Position numbers and translations under genes: made by a program. Shown here in pieces: positions 1 to 9,598 of a DNA stretch of 64,000 nucleotides. Positions within the stretch are counted from its first letter, which is position 1; every line of letters starts with the position of its first letter. The notes under the pieces were generated by a model, which did no database searches, had not been told where the DNA came from, and saw only the letters and a list, made by a program, of their open reading frames with translations. This DNA comes from Escherichia whittamii (GTDB taxonomy: Bacteria; Pseudomonadota; Gammaproteobacteria; Enterobacterales; Enterobacteriaceae), in the NCBI RefSeq assembly GCF_014836715.1, contig NZ_JACSQI010000008.1:62001-126000 (forward strand). Direction: 5' to 3'.

Positions 1-2026
1 AACGCAGGCTTTGATCGACCAGACGGGTCTGGATTGCGCCAACCGCCATCGGGGCCGGAACCGGCAGGCGGTCTTTAGCGATATTCCGGTCGGAAAGCAC
101 CAGCAATACGGTGCCGCTACGTACCATTTTTTCGGCTTTGTCGCACAGCTCTTTGACCGTCGCTTCGAGCGTGGTTTTGGTTACATCAAAGGTGATGTCC
201 AGCGTATCTGCGCGGTAGTGCTCCTCTTTCATGGTCGTGAGCTGTTTGAAATCGGAATAGAGCAGGATCGGCGATTTAAAGCTTAAACGGTGCGCCTGGC
301 CTTCTGCTTCGCAGAAGACGTTCATTTCACGACCGATGCTGGTGGCGAGTGACATAACATGCGCTTCACGCAACGGGTCGATTGGCGGGTTTGTTACCTG
401 GGCAAACTGCTGACGGAAGTAGTCGTAAATAATGCGCGGCTGGCTGGAGAGCACGGCGAATGGGGTGTCATCGCCCATCGAACCTACTGCTTCCTGGCCG
501 TTTTCGCCCAGCACACGGATTACGGAGTCCAGTTCTTCCGCGCTGTAGTTAAACTGTTTCTGGTAGCTGGCAAGCGTGTCATCGTCCAGTTCACGGCTAC
601 CCACTTCTTCATCGGGTAAATCTTCAAACGGCACCAGGCGGCGGACGTTTTTCTCCATCCACTCTTTATAAGGGTGGCGGCTTTTCAGATCGTCGTCGGT
701 TTCTGCCGAGTGCAGAATGCGCCCACCGCGGGTGTCGATCACCATCAGTTCGCCTGGGCCAACGCGGCCTTTTTCGACCACTTCGTCAGGCTGGTAATCC
801 CAGATACCCACTTCCGAGGCGCAGGTGATCAGCTTATCTTTGGTGATGACGTAGCGCGCCGGACGCAGACCGTTACGGTCGAGGTTACAGGCAGCGAAAC
901 GACCATCGGACATCACGATGCCCGCCGGGCCATCCCACGGTTCCATATGCATGGAGTTAAAATCGAAGAACGCGCGCAGTTCCGGGTCCATATCCGGGTT
1001 GTTCTGCCAGGCTGGTGGCACTAACAGACGCATAGCGCGGATGATATCCATCCCGCCAGCCAGCAACAGTTCCAGCATGTTATCCATGGAACTGGAGTCA
1101 GAACCAGTTTCGTTGACGAACGGCGCAGCGTCGTGCAAATCAGGGATCAGCGGCGTCTGGAATTTATAAGTACGGGCGCGCGCCCACTGGCGGTTACCGG
1201 TAATGGTGTTAATTTCGCCGTTATGCGCCAGGTAGCGGAACGGTTGCGCCAGCGGCCAGCGCGGTACGGTGTTAGTGGAGAAGCGCTGGTGGAACAGGCA
1301 GATGGCTGATTCCAGGCGCAGGTCCGCAAGATCCAGGTAGAAGCGCGGCAGATCCGCCGGCATACACAGACCCTTATAGATGTTCACCAGATTCGACAGG
1401 CTACAGACGTAGAAGTCTTTATCGGCTTCGAGGCGCTTTTCAATGCGGCGGCGGGCGATAAACAGACGGCGCTCCATATCGCGCGGACGCCAGCCTGCCG
1501 GGGCGTTAACGAAAATTTGCTCAATACGTGGCAGAGAGGAGAGGGCGATTTCACCCAGCACGCCTTCGTTGGTAGGGACATCACGCCAGCCGACAATCGA
1601 CAAGGTTTCGCGTTGTAGCTCTTCTTCAACGATGCGGCGTGCGGCGGCGGCGAGTTCAGGATCTTTATTCAGGAAGATCATCCCGACGGCGTAGTTTTTG
1701 GCTAAACGCCAGCCGCGCTCCTGCGCAACGATGCGAAAAAAGCGATCCGGTTTTTGTAACAGCAGGCCGCAACCGTCACCGGTTTTACCATCAGCGAGAA
1801 TCGCGCCACGGTGCTGCATACGGGCCAGTGCGTGTATTGCAGTACGCACTACCTTGTGGCTAGGTTCGCCTTCTATGTGGGCGATCAGGCCGAAACCACA
1901 GTTATCCCTCTCAAGGGATTTATCGTACAACATATCGTGAACCTCCCCCAGGCTCTGCGGGAACCCCACTACCGAACCGCTGCGCACGGGCACAGAAAGA
2001 GCGTGGCGACGGGGTTTGCGTTTCAT
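1..2026 (-). CDS. gltB: Glutamate synthase (NADPH) large subunit, 5' part only
   Basis: This is the N-terminal 675 codons of the roughly 1,500-residue GOGAT large subunit; the rest lies beyond the window's left edge. GOGAT transfers the glutamine amide nitrogen to 2-oxoglutarate, giving two glutamates, and works with the GltD small subunit in ammonia assimilation. The start at 2026 gives a 42-residue propeptide followed by Cys43 in the context DNCGFGL. That cysteine is the N-terminal nucleophile of type II glutamine amidotransferases and is exposed by cleavage. Further typical stretches are LAHNGEINTITGNRQW and CNLDRNGLRPARY. It is divergent from yhcC across 582 bp. In the family this promoter is controlled by Lrp, which is known rather than seen here. 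Confidence 0.97.
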   Translation of the reverse strand, partial: MKRKPRRHALSVPVRSGSVVGFPQSLGEVHDMLYDKSLERDNCGFGLIAHIEGEPSHKVVRTAIHALARMQHRGAILADGKTGDGCGLLLQKPDRFFRIVAQERGWRLAKNYAVGMIFLNKDPELAAAARRIVEEELQRETLSIVGWRDVPTNEGVLGEIALSSLPRIEQIFVNAPAGWRPRDMERRLFIARRRIEKRLEADKDFYVCSLSNLVNIYKGLCMPADLPRFYLDLADLRLESAICLFHQRFSTNTVPRWPLAQPFRYLAHNGEINTITGNRQWARARTYKFQTPLIPDLHDAAPFVNETGSDSSSMDNMLELLLAGGMDIIRAMRLLVPPAWQNNPDMDPELRAFFDFNSMHMEPWDGPAGIVMSDGRFAACNLDRNGLRPARYVITKDKLITCASEVGIWDYQPDEVVEKGRVGPGELMVIDTRGGRILHSAETDDDLKSRHPYKEWMEKNVRRLVPFEDLPDEEVGSRELDDDTLASYQKQFNYSAEELDSVIRVLGENGQEAVGSMGDDTPFAVLSSQPRIIYDYFRQQFAQVTNPPIDPLREAHVMSLATSIGREMNVFCEAEGQAHRLSFKSPILLYSDFKQLTTMKEEHYRADTLDITFDVTKTTLEATVKELCDKAEKMVRSGTVLLVLSDRNIAKDRLPVPAPMAVGAIQTRLVDQSLR

Positions 2027-2608
2027 ACGCTTACCTCGCATTCGCCCCCTTTTTTGTCCTTTTCGCATCGGTTAATACGGTGAAGAGGGGATCTCAATTA
2101 CTGCATAAATATGATGAGCAGGCTGCTCATCCAGAAAGCTTCCAGCGGATTTCCAACTTATCGGGAAAGCGGATACAGGTCAAATGGCAAGCTTATTGGT
2201 ATAGAAATGTGCTTTAGCGCAAAATTCTTTGTTAATTGGTTGAAATTAAAATAAATTTATCATTCTTAATTAATGGAAGGGGAAAAAGGAAAACGTTGAG
2301 TGCCTGACTACTATAGTGGCGTGTTAGCCCTTATCCTGCCTTGAATTGACGCTTGAGCCAGTGTTTTATACTGCCTTTAGAGGGAAAGGCATTTCATGCT
2401 ACTGTTTTTGTTTAAAATCCATCAGCGGATAAAAAAATCCGACGCAAGATAAGCAAAAGTAATTTATGTGTTATTGCATTAAATTTCAGTAATTGTGATT
2501 TATTATGCAGTTGGTGTGGGTGGGCCGGGACGATTGATCCAGGTCATCGCCGAATTGAGCTAAAAATGGCAGGCTTTGGCCTCTTTTCAAGGCGCGGTCT
2601 ATCAGATT
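2027..2608. promoter_or_regulatory. Divergent gltB/yhcC intergenic region
   Basis: A 582-bp gene-free stretch must carry the promoters for both divergent genes. It is clearly AT-rich around 2215-2285, a composition that suits the Lrp/IHF control known for gltBDF in E. coli, but no single protein site is certain. On the plus strand, TTGACG at 2346 and TATACT at 2367 form a possible yhcC promoter, although the 15-bp spacer is short. No convincing ORF or RNA gene is visible. Confidence 0.5.
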
Positions 2609-3538
2609 ATGCAGTTACAGAAATTAGTCAATATGTTTGGTGGGGATCTTACCCGTCGTTACGGGCAAAAGGTGCATAAACTGACGCTGCATGGCGGTTT
2701 TAGCTGCCCGAATCGTGACGGAACCATCGGGCGCGGTGGATGCACATTCTGTAATGTTGCTTCGTTTGCCGACGAAGCGCAGCAACACCGCTCCATTGCC
2801 GAACAGCTGGCGCATCAGGCGAATCTGGTTAACCGTGCGAAACGCTATCTTGCCTACTTTCAGGCGTATACCAGCACTTTTGCGGAAGTTCAGGTGCTGC
2901 GATCTATGTATCAACAGGCGGTGAGCCAGGCCAATATTGTCGGTTTGTGTGTGGGTACGCGCCCGGACTGCGTGCCGGATGCGGTGCTGGATCTGCTTTG
3001 CGAATATAAGGACCAGGGCTACGAAGTGTGGCTGGAGCTGGGGCTGCAAACCGCGCACGACAAAACGCTGCATCGCATCAATCGTGGCCATGATTTTGCC
3101 TGTTATCAGCGTACGACCCAGCTGGCACGTCAGCGCGGGCTGAAGGTGTGCTCTCACTTAATTGTCGGCCTGCCTGGTGAAGGGCAGGCTGAATGTTTGC
3201 AAACGCTGGAGCGAGTGGTTGAAACCGGCGTAGACGGTATAAAGCTGCATCCGTTGCATATTGTGAAAGGCAGCATTATGGCGAAAGCCTGGGAAGCGGG
3301 GCGTTTGAACGGTATTGAACTGGAGGATTACACGCTCACTGCCGGAGAAATGATTCGCCATACGCCACCGGAAGTTATCTACCATCGCATTTCCGCCAGC
3401 GCCCGTCGCCCGACGCTGCTGGCCCCTCTGTGGTGTGAAAATCGCTGGACGGGAATGGTCGAGTTGGATCGTTATCTTACGGAACATGGCGTACAGGGAT
3501 CGGCGCTGGGGCGTCCGTGGCTACCTCCAACGGCGTAG
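2609..3538 (+). CDS. yhcC: Radical SAM protein YhcC
   Basis: A 309-residue radical SAM family protein of unknown reaction. Near the N-terminus Cys33, Cys45 and Cys48 form an atypical cluster-binding set (C-x11-C-x2-C) in the context CPNRDG...GGCTFC. A long C-terminal half contains GLCVGTRPDCVPD, typical of the YhcC/Elp3-like branch. An in-frame ATG at 2576 would add 11 residues; the ATG at 2609 gives the usual family length. It is divergent from gltB and followed by arcB on the same strand after 95 bp. The substrate is not established, so it is left as a radical SAM protein. Confidence 0.93.
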   Translation: MQLQKLVNMFGGDLTRRYGQKVHKLTLHGGFSCPNRDGTIGRGGCTFCNVASFADEAQQHRSIAEQLAHQANLVNRAKRYLAYFQAYTSTFAEVQVLRSMYQQAVSQANIVGLCVGTRPDCVPDAVLDLLCEYKDQGYEVWLELGLQTAHDKTLHRINRGHDFACYQRTTQLARQRGLKVCSHLIVGLPGEGQAECLQTLERVVETGVDGIKLHPLHIVKGSIMAKAWEAGRLNGIELEDYTLTAGEMIRHTPPEVIYHRISASARRPTLLAPLWCENRWTGMVELDRYLTEHGVQGSALGRPWLPPTA

Positions 3539-3633
3539 GCCGATGAGGGGGAATCCGCATTTCTTACACAATTTATAACGTAACTGTCAGAATTGGGTAT
3601 TATTGTGGCAGATTGATGTGAAGGAATCCCCTA

Positions 3634-5970
3634 ATGAAGCAAATTCGTCTGCTGGCGCAGTACTATGTTGACCTGATGATGAAGTTAGGTCTGGTGCGCT
3701 TCTCAATGCTGCTGGCATTGGCCCTCGTCGTACTTGCCATCGTGGTACAAATGGCGGTGACCATGGTGCTGCATGGCCAGGTCGAAAGTATTGATGTTAT
3801 CCGCTCAATTTTCTTTGGTTTGTTGATTACGCCATGGGCGGTCTACTTTCTTTCGGTAGTCGTTGAGCAACTCGAGGAGTCGCGGCAACGCCTGTCACGC
3901 CTGGTGCAAAAGCTGGAGGAGATGCGCGAGCGCGATCTAAGCCTCAACGTACAGCTGAAAGATAATATTACCCAGCTTAATCAGGAAATTGCCGTTCGCG
4001 AAAAAGCAGAAGCCGAATTGCAGGAAACCTTCGGTCAGCTGAAAATTGAAATCAAAGAGCGCGAAGAGACGCGAATTCAGCTCGAGCAACAATCCTCGTT
4101 CTTACGTTCCTTCCTTGATGCTTCACCCGATCTGGTTTTTTACCGTAACGAAGATAAAGAGTTTTCCGGTTGTAACCGTGCGATGGAACTGCTGACCGGA
4201 AAAAGCGAAAAACAGCTGGTGCATTTGAAACCTGCGGACGTTTACTCGCCGGAAGCCGCAGCGAAAGTCATTGAAACCGACGAGAAAGTGTTCCGTCATA
4301 ATGTGTCACTGACCTATGAACAGTGGCTGGATTATCCGGACGGACGCAAAGCCTGCTTTGAAATCCGTAAAGTGCCGTACTACGACCGCGTGGGTAAACG
4401 CCACGGCTTAATGGGGTTTGGCCGCGACATTACCGAGCGTAAGCGTTATCAGGATGCACTCGAACGCGCCAGCCGCGATAAAACAACTTTTATCTCCACC
4501 ATCAGTCATGAGTTGCGTACCCCGCTGAACGGTATCGTCGGCCTGAGCCGAATTCTGCTGGATACAGAACTCACCGCCGAGCAGGAAAAATATCTCAAAA
4601 CTATCCATGTTTCCGCCATCACTCTGGGCAATATCTTCAACGATATTATTGATATGGATAAGATGGAGCGACGTAAAGTTCAGCTCGATAACCAGCCGGT
4701 TGATTTCACCAGCTTCCTGGCCGATCTGGAAAATCTCTCCGCACTGCAGGCGCAACAAAAAGGTTTGCGTTTTGTTCTTGAACCAACACTGCCGTTGCCG
4801 CATCAGGTCATTACCGACGGGACTCGCTTGCGCCAGATCCTGTGGAACTTAATCAGTAACGCTGTGAAATTCACCCAGAAGGGCCAGGTGACTGTTCGCG
4901 TACGTTATGACGACGGCGACATGCTGCATTTTGAAGTGGAAGACTCCGGTATCGGTATTCCACAGAATGAACTGGATAAAATTTTCGCCATGTATTACCA
5001 GGTGAAAGACAGCCATGGTGGCAAACCTGCAACCGGTACTGGTATTGGTCTGGCGGTTTCTCGTCGGCTGGCGAAAAATATGGGCGGTGATATCACTGTT
5101 ACCAGCGAACAAGGTAAAGGCTCGACCTTTACCCTGACGATCCACGCGCCGTCGGTAGCGGAAGAAGTGGATGACGCATTTGACGAAGATGATATGCCTT
5201 TACCTGCGTTGAACGTGCTGTTGGTAGAAGACATTGAGCTGAACGTCATCGTTGCCCGTTCTGTGCTGGAAAAACTGGGCAACAGCGTTGATGTGGCGAT
5301 GTCTGGTAAGGCAGCACTGGAGATGTTTAAGCCAGGCGAATACGACCTTGTATTGCTGGATATTCAGTTACCAGATATGACCGGGCTGGATATATCACGC
5401 GAACTGACGAAGCGTTATCCGCGTGAAGATTTACCACCGCTGGTGGCCTTAACCGCCAACGTGCTGAAAGATAAACAAGAGTACCTTAATGCTGGAATGG
5501 ATGATGTGCTGAGTAAGCCACTTTCAGTACCGGCACTAACCGCGATGATCAAGAAATTCTGGGATACCCAGGATGATGAGGAGAGCACGGTGACGACAGA
5601 AGAGAGTGGTAAATCAGAAGCATTGCTCGATATTCCCATGCTGGAACAGTATCTCGAACTTGTAGGACCGAAGCTGATTACTGACGGGTTGGCCGTGTTT
5701 GAGAAGATGATGCCGGGCTATGTCAGCGTACTGGAGTCGAATCTGACGGCACAGGACAAAAAAGGCATCGTTGAGGAAGGGCATAAAATCAAAGGCGCAG
5801 CGGGTTCAGTGGGATTACGCCATCTACAACAGCTTGGCCAGCAAATTCAGTCACCAGACCTTCCTGCGTGGGAAGATAATGTTGGTGAATGGATTGAAGA
5901 GATGAAAGAAGAGTGGCGTCACGACGTAGAAGTGCTGAAAGCGTGGGTGGCAAAAGCTGCTAAAAAATGA
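3634..5970 (+). CDS. arcB: Aerobic respiration control sensor kinase ArcB
   Basis: A 778-residue tripartite hybrid histidine kinase that reports quinone-pool redox state to the response regulator ArcA. Visible in order: two membrane segments (about 23-45 and 58-77); a leucine-rich coiled coil (about 78-150); a PAS domain with the redox cysteines Cys180 and Cys241; the transmitter with His292 in ISHELRTPLNG; ATP-binding G boxes (GTGIGLAVS); a receiver domain (LVLLDIQLPDMTG); and a C-terminal HPt domain (GHKIKGAAGSVGL). Length and key residues match E. coli ArcB. Its last 9 nt overlap the 3' end of the ArcZ sRNA on the other strand. Confidence 0.98.
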   Translation: MKQIRLLAQYYVDLMMKLGLVRFSMLLALALVVLAIVVQMAVTMVLHGQVESIDVIRSIFFGLLITPWAVYFLSVVVEQLEESRQRLSRLVQKLEEMRERDLSLNVQLKDNITQLNQEIAVREKAEAELQETFGQLKIEIKEREETRIQLEQQSSFLRSFLDASPDLVFYRNEDKEFSGCNRAMELLTGKSEKQLVHLKPADVYSPEAAAKVIETDEKVFRHNVSLTYEQWLDYPDGRKACFEIRKVPYYDRVGKRHGLMGFGRDITERKRYQDALERASRDKTTFISTISHELRTPLNGIVGLSRILLDTELTAEQEKYLKTIHVSAITLGNIFNDIIDMDKMERRKVQLDNQPVDFTSFLADLENLSALQAQQKGLRFVLEPTLPLPHQVITDGTRLRQILWNLISNAVKFTQKGQVTVRVRYDDGDMLHFEVEDSGIGIPQNELDKIFAMYYQVKDSHGGKPATGTGIGLAVSRRLAKNMGGDITVTSEQGKGSTFTLTIHAPSVAEEVDDAFDEDDMPLPALNVLLVEDIELNVIVARSVLEKLGNSVDVAMSGKAALEMFKPGEYDLVLLDIQLPDMTGLDISRELTKRYPREDLPPLVALTANVLKDKQEYLNAGMDDVLSKPLSVPALTAMIKKFWDTQDDEESTVTTEESGKSEALLDIPMLEQYLELVGPKLITDGLAVFEKMMPGYVSVLESNLTAQDKKGIVEEGHKIKGAAGSVGLRHLQQLGQQIQSPDLPAWEDNVGEWIEEMKEEWRHDVEVLKAWVAKAAKK

Positions 5971-6082
5971 CCCCGGCTAAACCGGGGTGCGCGAATACTG
6001 CGCCAACACCAGGGAAATCTTGGCTGCGCCGTAAATTTTTATGATAAGTAACAAAGGCACAGCACTGTTTTTCAGGCCGTAT
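5962..6082 (-). ncRNA. arcZ: Hfq-binding small RNA ArcZ
   Basis: The minus strand matches the 121-nt ArcZ (RyhA/SraH) RNA as I remember it. The 5' part reads CGGCCTGAAAAACAGTGCTG; the conserved base-pairing core GATTTCCCTGGTGTTGGCG is intact; the 3' end is a GC hairpin (ACCCCGG/CCGGGGT) followed by CATTTTTT. ArcZ is cut to a short 3' form that activates rpoS translation and represses several targets. In K-12 its transcription is repressed by ArcA and it in turn lowers arcB, in line with its position opposite the arcB 3' end. A few 5' bases differ from K-12. Confidence 0.93.
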
Positions 6083-6199
6083 GCAGTTAAGATAGCAAAT
6101 CTTAAATGATTTGTTACATGAATCAGTTAAATGTGTGATGCGTAGCGTTTTTATTAAAAAAATTAATGTGTTTCAGTCAATTGCGAAAGGATGATCACA

Positions 6200-6853
6200 A
6201 TGAAGAAAATTGGTGTAGTTCTGAGCGGATGCGGCGTCTATGACGGCTCTGAAATTCATGAAGCGGTATTGACGTTATTAGCGATATCTCGCAGCGGCGC
6301 GCAGGCAGTTTGTTTTGCTCCAGATAAGCAGCAGGTTGATGTCATCAACCATTTAACCGGTGAAGCAATGGCGGAAACGCGCAATGTGTTGATTGAAGCG
6401 GCGCGTATTACGCGTGGTGAGATCCGTCCTCTGGCCCAGGCTGATGCCGCCGAACTGGATGCGTTAATTGTGCCGGGCGGATTTGGCGCGGCAAAGAATT
6501 TAAGTAATTTTGCTAGTCTTGGCAGTGAATGCAGCGTAGACCGTGAGTTAAAAGCGCTGGCGCAAGCAATGCATCAGGCCGGAAAACCGCTTGGCTTTAT
6601 GTGCATTGCCCCGGCAATGTTGCCGAAAATTTTCAATTTCCCGCTGCGTTTGACCATCGGTACAGATATTGATACCGCTGAAGTACTGGAAGAAATGGGC
6701 GCAGAACATGTGCCATGTCCGGTAGATGATATTGTCGTTGATGAAGACAATAAGATTGTCACCACGCCTGCGTATATGTTGGCACAGAACATTGCGGAAG
6801 CAGCAGGCGGCATTGATAAGCTGGTTTCCCGCGTGCTGGTTCTGGCGGAATGA
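6200..6853 (+). CDS. elbB: Glyoxalase ElbB, DJ-1/PfpI family
   Basis: A 217-residue class I glutamine amidotransferase-like protein of the DJ-1/PfpI superfamily, described in E. coli as an isoprenoid-biosynthesis-associated protein with weak glyoxalase activity. The nucleophile-elbow cysteine is Cys135 in GFMCIAPAM, and [12 protein letters not shown] (about 91-102) is the conserved glycine loop. The ATG at 6200 follows AAAGGATGATCACA; an ATG at 6191 would add three residues and sit too close to the ribosome site. The stop overlaps the mtgA start by 4 bp, so the two genes are likely cotranscribed and translationally coupled. Confidence 0.94.
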   Translation: MKKIGVVLSGCGVYDGSEIHEAVLTLLAISRSGAQAVCFAPDKQQVDVINHLTGEAMAETRNVLIEAARITRGEIRPLAQADAAELDALIVPGGFGAAKNLSNFASLGSECSVDRELKALAQAMHQAGKPLGFMCIAPAMLPKIFNFPLRLTIGTDIDTAEVLEEMGAEHVPCPVDDIVVDEDNKIVTTPAYMLAQNIAEAAGGIDKLVSRVLVLAE

Positions 6854-7578
6854 GCAAACGCCGCGTAACGGCGTTCGGTTTCGTTCGCCGTTTCATTCTG
6901 CGGTTATTGAGTGTCCTCGTTGTGTTTTGGGGCGGGGGGATAGCGCTGTTTAGCATAGCGCCGGTCCCGTTTTCTGCGGTGATGGTCGAGCGACAGCTAA
7001 GTGCCTGGCTGCACGGTAACTTCCGTTACATGGCGCATTCTGATTGGGTCAGTATGGATCAAATCTCGCCGTGGATGGGGCTGGCGGTGATTGCCGCAGA
7101 AGATCAGAAATTCCCCGAGCACTGGGGTTTTGATGTCGCTTCCATTGAGAAAGCCCTGGCGCACAACGAGCGCAATGAAAACCGCATTCGCGGCGCATCA
7201 ACAATTTCGCAGCAGACAGCCAAAAATCTCTTTTTGTGGGATGGGCGTAGCTGGGTACGAAAAGGGCTGGAAGCCGGATTAACACTGGGGATAGAAACGG
7301 TCTGGAGCAAAAAGCGCATCCTGACGGTTTACCTGAATATCGCTGAATTTGGCGACGGTGTGTTTGGTGTTGAAGCTGCGGCACAACGTTATTTTCATAA
7401 ACCAGCCAGTAAACTCACTCAGTCGGAAGCGGCGTTACTGGCGGCAGTGTTACCGAGCCCACTACGCTTTAAAGCTTCCGCACCGTCAGGCTACGTGCGT
7501 AGCCGTCAGGCGTGGATTTTACGGCAGATGCATCAGTTGGGCGGTGAGTCGTTTATGCAGCAATACCAGTTGTATTAA
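6850..7578 (+). CDS. mtgA: Monofunctional peptidoglycan glycosyltransferase MtgA
   Basis: A 242-residue GT51 transglycosylase that polymerises lipid II into glycan strands at the outer face of the inner membrane. There is one N-terminal membrane anchor (about 15-38). The catalytic motif 1 glutamate is Glu84 in [14 protein letters not shown]. Further family motifs are [17 protein letters not shown] (about 114-130) and [17 protein letters not shown] (about 161-177). There is no transpeptidase domain, as expected for the monofunctional class. It overlaps elbB by 4 bp and meets yrbL tail to tail with a 4-bp overlap (7575-7578). Confidence 0.97.
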   Translation: MSKRRVTAFGFVRRFILRLLSVLVVFWGGGIALFSIAPVPFSAVMVERQLSAWLHGNFRYMAHSDWVSMDQISPWMGLAVIAAEDQKFPEHWGFDVASIEKALAHNERNENRIRGASTISQQTAKNLFLWDGRSWVRKGLEAGLTLGIETVWSKKRILTVYLNIAEFGDGVFGVEAAAQRYFHKPASKLTQSEAALLAAVLPSPLRFKASAPSGYVRSRQAWILRQMHQLGGESFMQQYQLY

Positions 7579-8207
7579 GCTTCGCGCGAGGAGAGGGCGA
7601 GCTTTTTGCTTTCTCGAGATTGCGCCTCTTTTTGCAGAGCAACAGATAACGCTGGTTGAGCGATAAAACGTCGCCACAGCCGCTGTTGTTTACGCAAACA
7701 ACACCACTTCGACCACGTCGCCAGTGGAATCAACGTGCTTTCACCAATGTTGTCACAGACGACGGGGATAATTTCTGACTCACTGATGCGGTGGCAGAGG
7801 ATATTCTGCGGCTTCAGCGACATCGTCACGATGTGGTTATCCTGCAAATAACGCTTTAACTGTTTCAGCAACTGACGCAGTTGCGCGATATCTTCTTCGT
7901 AATGGCACTGTTTAGCAAATTCGCTCAGTGTAATAGACGGTTTGCCATCGAAATCGGCAATGACATCGTAGACATAACCGGTTCCGCAATCAGTCTCAAC
8001 TGTACCGTGATAGCGCGGAATACCGCTCCAGTCTTTCAAACGACGGCCAAGATGCGCATAGTACTTTAACTCACGGCGGATCTCTTTATCACCACCGTCG
8101 CCACGGTGGTGGACAATCTTAATACAGCGTTGGGCATCTTCCGGATGCGCATAACATTTCCGATGTCTTCCGGTGCCCAGGGGACTTTGTTCAGATAAGC
8201 GAATCAT
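7575..8207 (-). CDS. yrbL: PhoP-regulated protein YrbL
   Basis: A 210-residue cytoplasmic protein of the PhoP regulatory network protein family, PF10707. The motif [14 protein letters not shown] resembles a kinase catalytic loop, suggesting distant kinase-like ancestry, but no activity is established. The start [11 protein letters not shown] at 8207 is used rather than the upstream in-frame ATG at 8264, because the leader is AT-rich regulatory sequence and 210 residues is the known length. A good PhoP box lies upstream at 8258-8274, so expression should rise under low Mg2+ or mild acid. Confidence 0.93.
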   Translation of the reverse strand: MIRLSEQSPLGTGRHRKCYAHPEDAQRCIKIVHHRGDGGDKEIRRELKYYAHLGRRLKDWSGIPRYHGTVETDCGTGYVYDVIADFDGKPSITLSEFAKQCHYEEDIAQLRQLLKQLKRYLQDNHIVTMSLKPQNILCHRISESEIIPVVCDNIGESTLIPLATWSKWCCLRKQQRLWRRFIAQPALSVALQKEAQSRESKKLALSSREA

Positions 8208-8257
8208 GCCATCTCCTGGAGGTTTTTTCTGACTGCCTCCAGTATGAGGACTTAACT

Positions 8258-8274
8258 TAAACAAAACCTAAACA
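8258..8274 (-). promoter_or_regulatory. PhoP box of yrbL
   Basis: Read on the minus strand, the sequence is TGTTTA-GGTTT-TGTTTA: two exact direct repeats of the PhoP half-site with the canonical 5-nt spacing. Eleven bases further downstream is CATACT, a fair -10 element, which is the usual PhoP-to-minus-10 geometry. This supports direct PhoP activation of yrbL. Confidence 0.88.
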
Positions 8275-8429
8275 ACACTTTTTAAGGTTTTCTTAAGGTT
8301 TTATGCGTACAGGAAAGCGCACGAAATGTACAATTTGCGAGAAATGGAGACATTTGGGGCTTGTGCTTTTTTCGCCCGTCAGGGCGGAAGGTGCATGTCT
8401 GAGGGAATCAGGCGTCAGAATGACGAAGA

Positions 8430-8702
8430 TTAATCTTCGTCAAAACCTGAGTTAAAGAGAGCGATGACGGCGGCCAGCGCCTCGACTTCCTGCGGGCCGG
8501 TCGCTTCGACTTCTATCTGTCGTCCTTTGGCAGAATCCAGCATCAACAGCGCAATAACGCTGTTGGCTTCAGCCTCGGTGCCTTCATCATTACGTAAAAG
8601 CACTTCGGCGTCAAAACCCTGCATTAATTCAAACAGTTTCATAGCAGGCCGGGCATGCATGCCCAGCTTGTTAGTGATTTCAACGGTTTGTTTGACGGTC
8701 AT
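8430..8702 (-). CDS. ptsO: Phosphocarrier protein NPr
   Basis: A 90-residue HPr-like protein (also called npr) that passes phosphate from EI-Ntr (PtsP) to EIIA-Ntr (PtsN). The phospho-acceptor is His16 in [13 protein letters not shown]. The length equals the known protein. It is the last gene of the rpoN-hpf-ptsN-rapZ-npr run and its start overlaps the rapZ stop by 4 bp, suggesting coupled translation. NPr also binds LpxD and other targets in E. coli, which is known rather than visible here. No strong T-tract terminator follows it. Confidence 0.97.
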
Positions 8703-9553
8703 GGTTTACGTTTTTCCAGCGTGCGATGGCGTGACTGGACGTTTTTACCGCGTGAGCGGAAGTAGTCTGCCAACTGTTCTGCAATATACACCGAACGGTG
8801 TTTCCCGCCAGTACAACCAATGGCGACCGTCAGGTAGCTACGGTTGTTGGTTTCCAGCATAGGTAACCATAGCTCAAGATAGCTACGCGTCTGGTAGATA
8901 AAATTGTGTACTTCTGTGTGTCTGTCGAGGAACGCGGCGACAGGTTTATCAAGGCCCGTCATCGGACGCAGTTTCGGATCCCAGTGCGGGTTCGGCAGGA
9001 AACGTACGTCAAAGACGTAATCCGCGTCGATAGGAATACCGTGCTTGAAACCGAAGGACTCAAAGACCATTGTCAGTTCACGCTCGCGTTTACCCAGCAG
9101 ACGGGTACGCAACATTTCTGCCAGTTCGTGAACGGACATTTCAGACGTATCGACAATCAGATCAGCGCGCGAACGCAGCGGCTCCAGAAGATCGCTTTCT
9201 TTGTCGATAGCACTTTCCAGCGACAGGTTTTTGCTGGAAAGCGGATGCAGGCGACGCGTATCGCTGTAACGACGAATCAGCGTGTTACGATCGGCATCGA
9301 GAAACAGGAGTTGCGGTGAGAAAGCATCAGGCAGATTGCTCATCGCCTGTTCGAATATTTCTGGCGACTCTGGCATATTGCGAACATCAATGCTGACGGC
9401 GGCAGAAATTTCGCGATCGGCCAGAGTCCGAGCCAGATCGGGTAACAGCACCACGGGAAGGTTATCCACGCAGTAAAAACCCATATCTTCCAGCGCACGC
9501 AGGGCGACAGATTTGCCTGACCCTGAACGTCCGCTGACGATCATCAGTACCAT
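8699..9553 (-). CDS. rapZ: RNase adaptor protein RapZ
   Basis: A 284-residue P-loop protein that binds the sRNAs GlmY and GlmZ and guides RNase E to cleave GlmZ, thereby tuning glmS and cell-wall precursor supply. The Walker A motif GRSGSGKS is at residues 8-15. The C-terminal half carries the RNA-binding region with [18 protein letters not shown], and the tail is basic ([17 protein letters not shown]). The length matches the family. It lies 45 bp downstream of ptsN and overlaps npr by 4 bp. Confidence 0.97.
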
Positions 9554-9598
9554 GTACTGTTTCTCCTCACAACGTCTAAAAGAGACATTACAGAATAA

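Noticed and set aside
8340-8400. A GCCCTGACGGGC-type hairpin as npr terminator
   Set aside because: No T-run follows on the minus strand, so it was not called a terminator.
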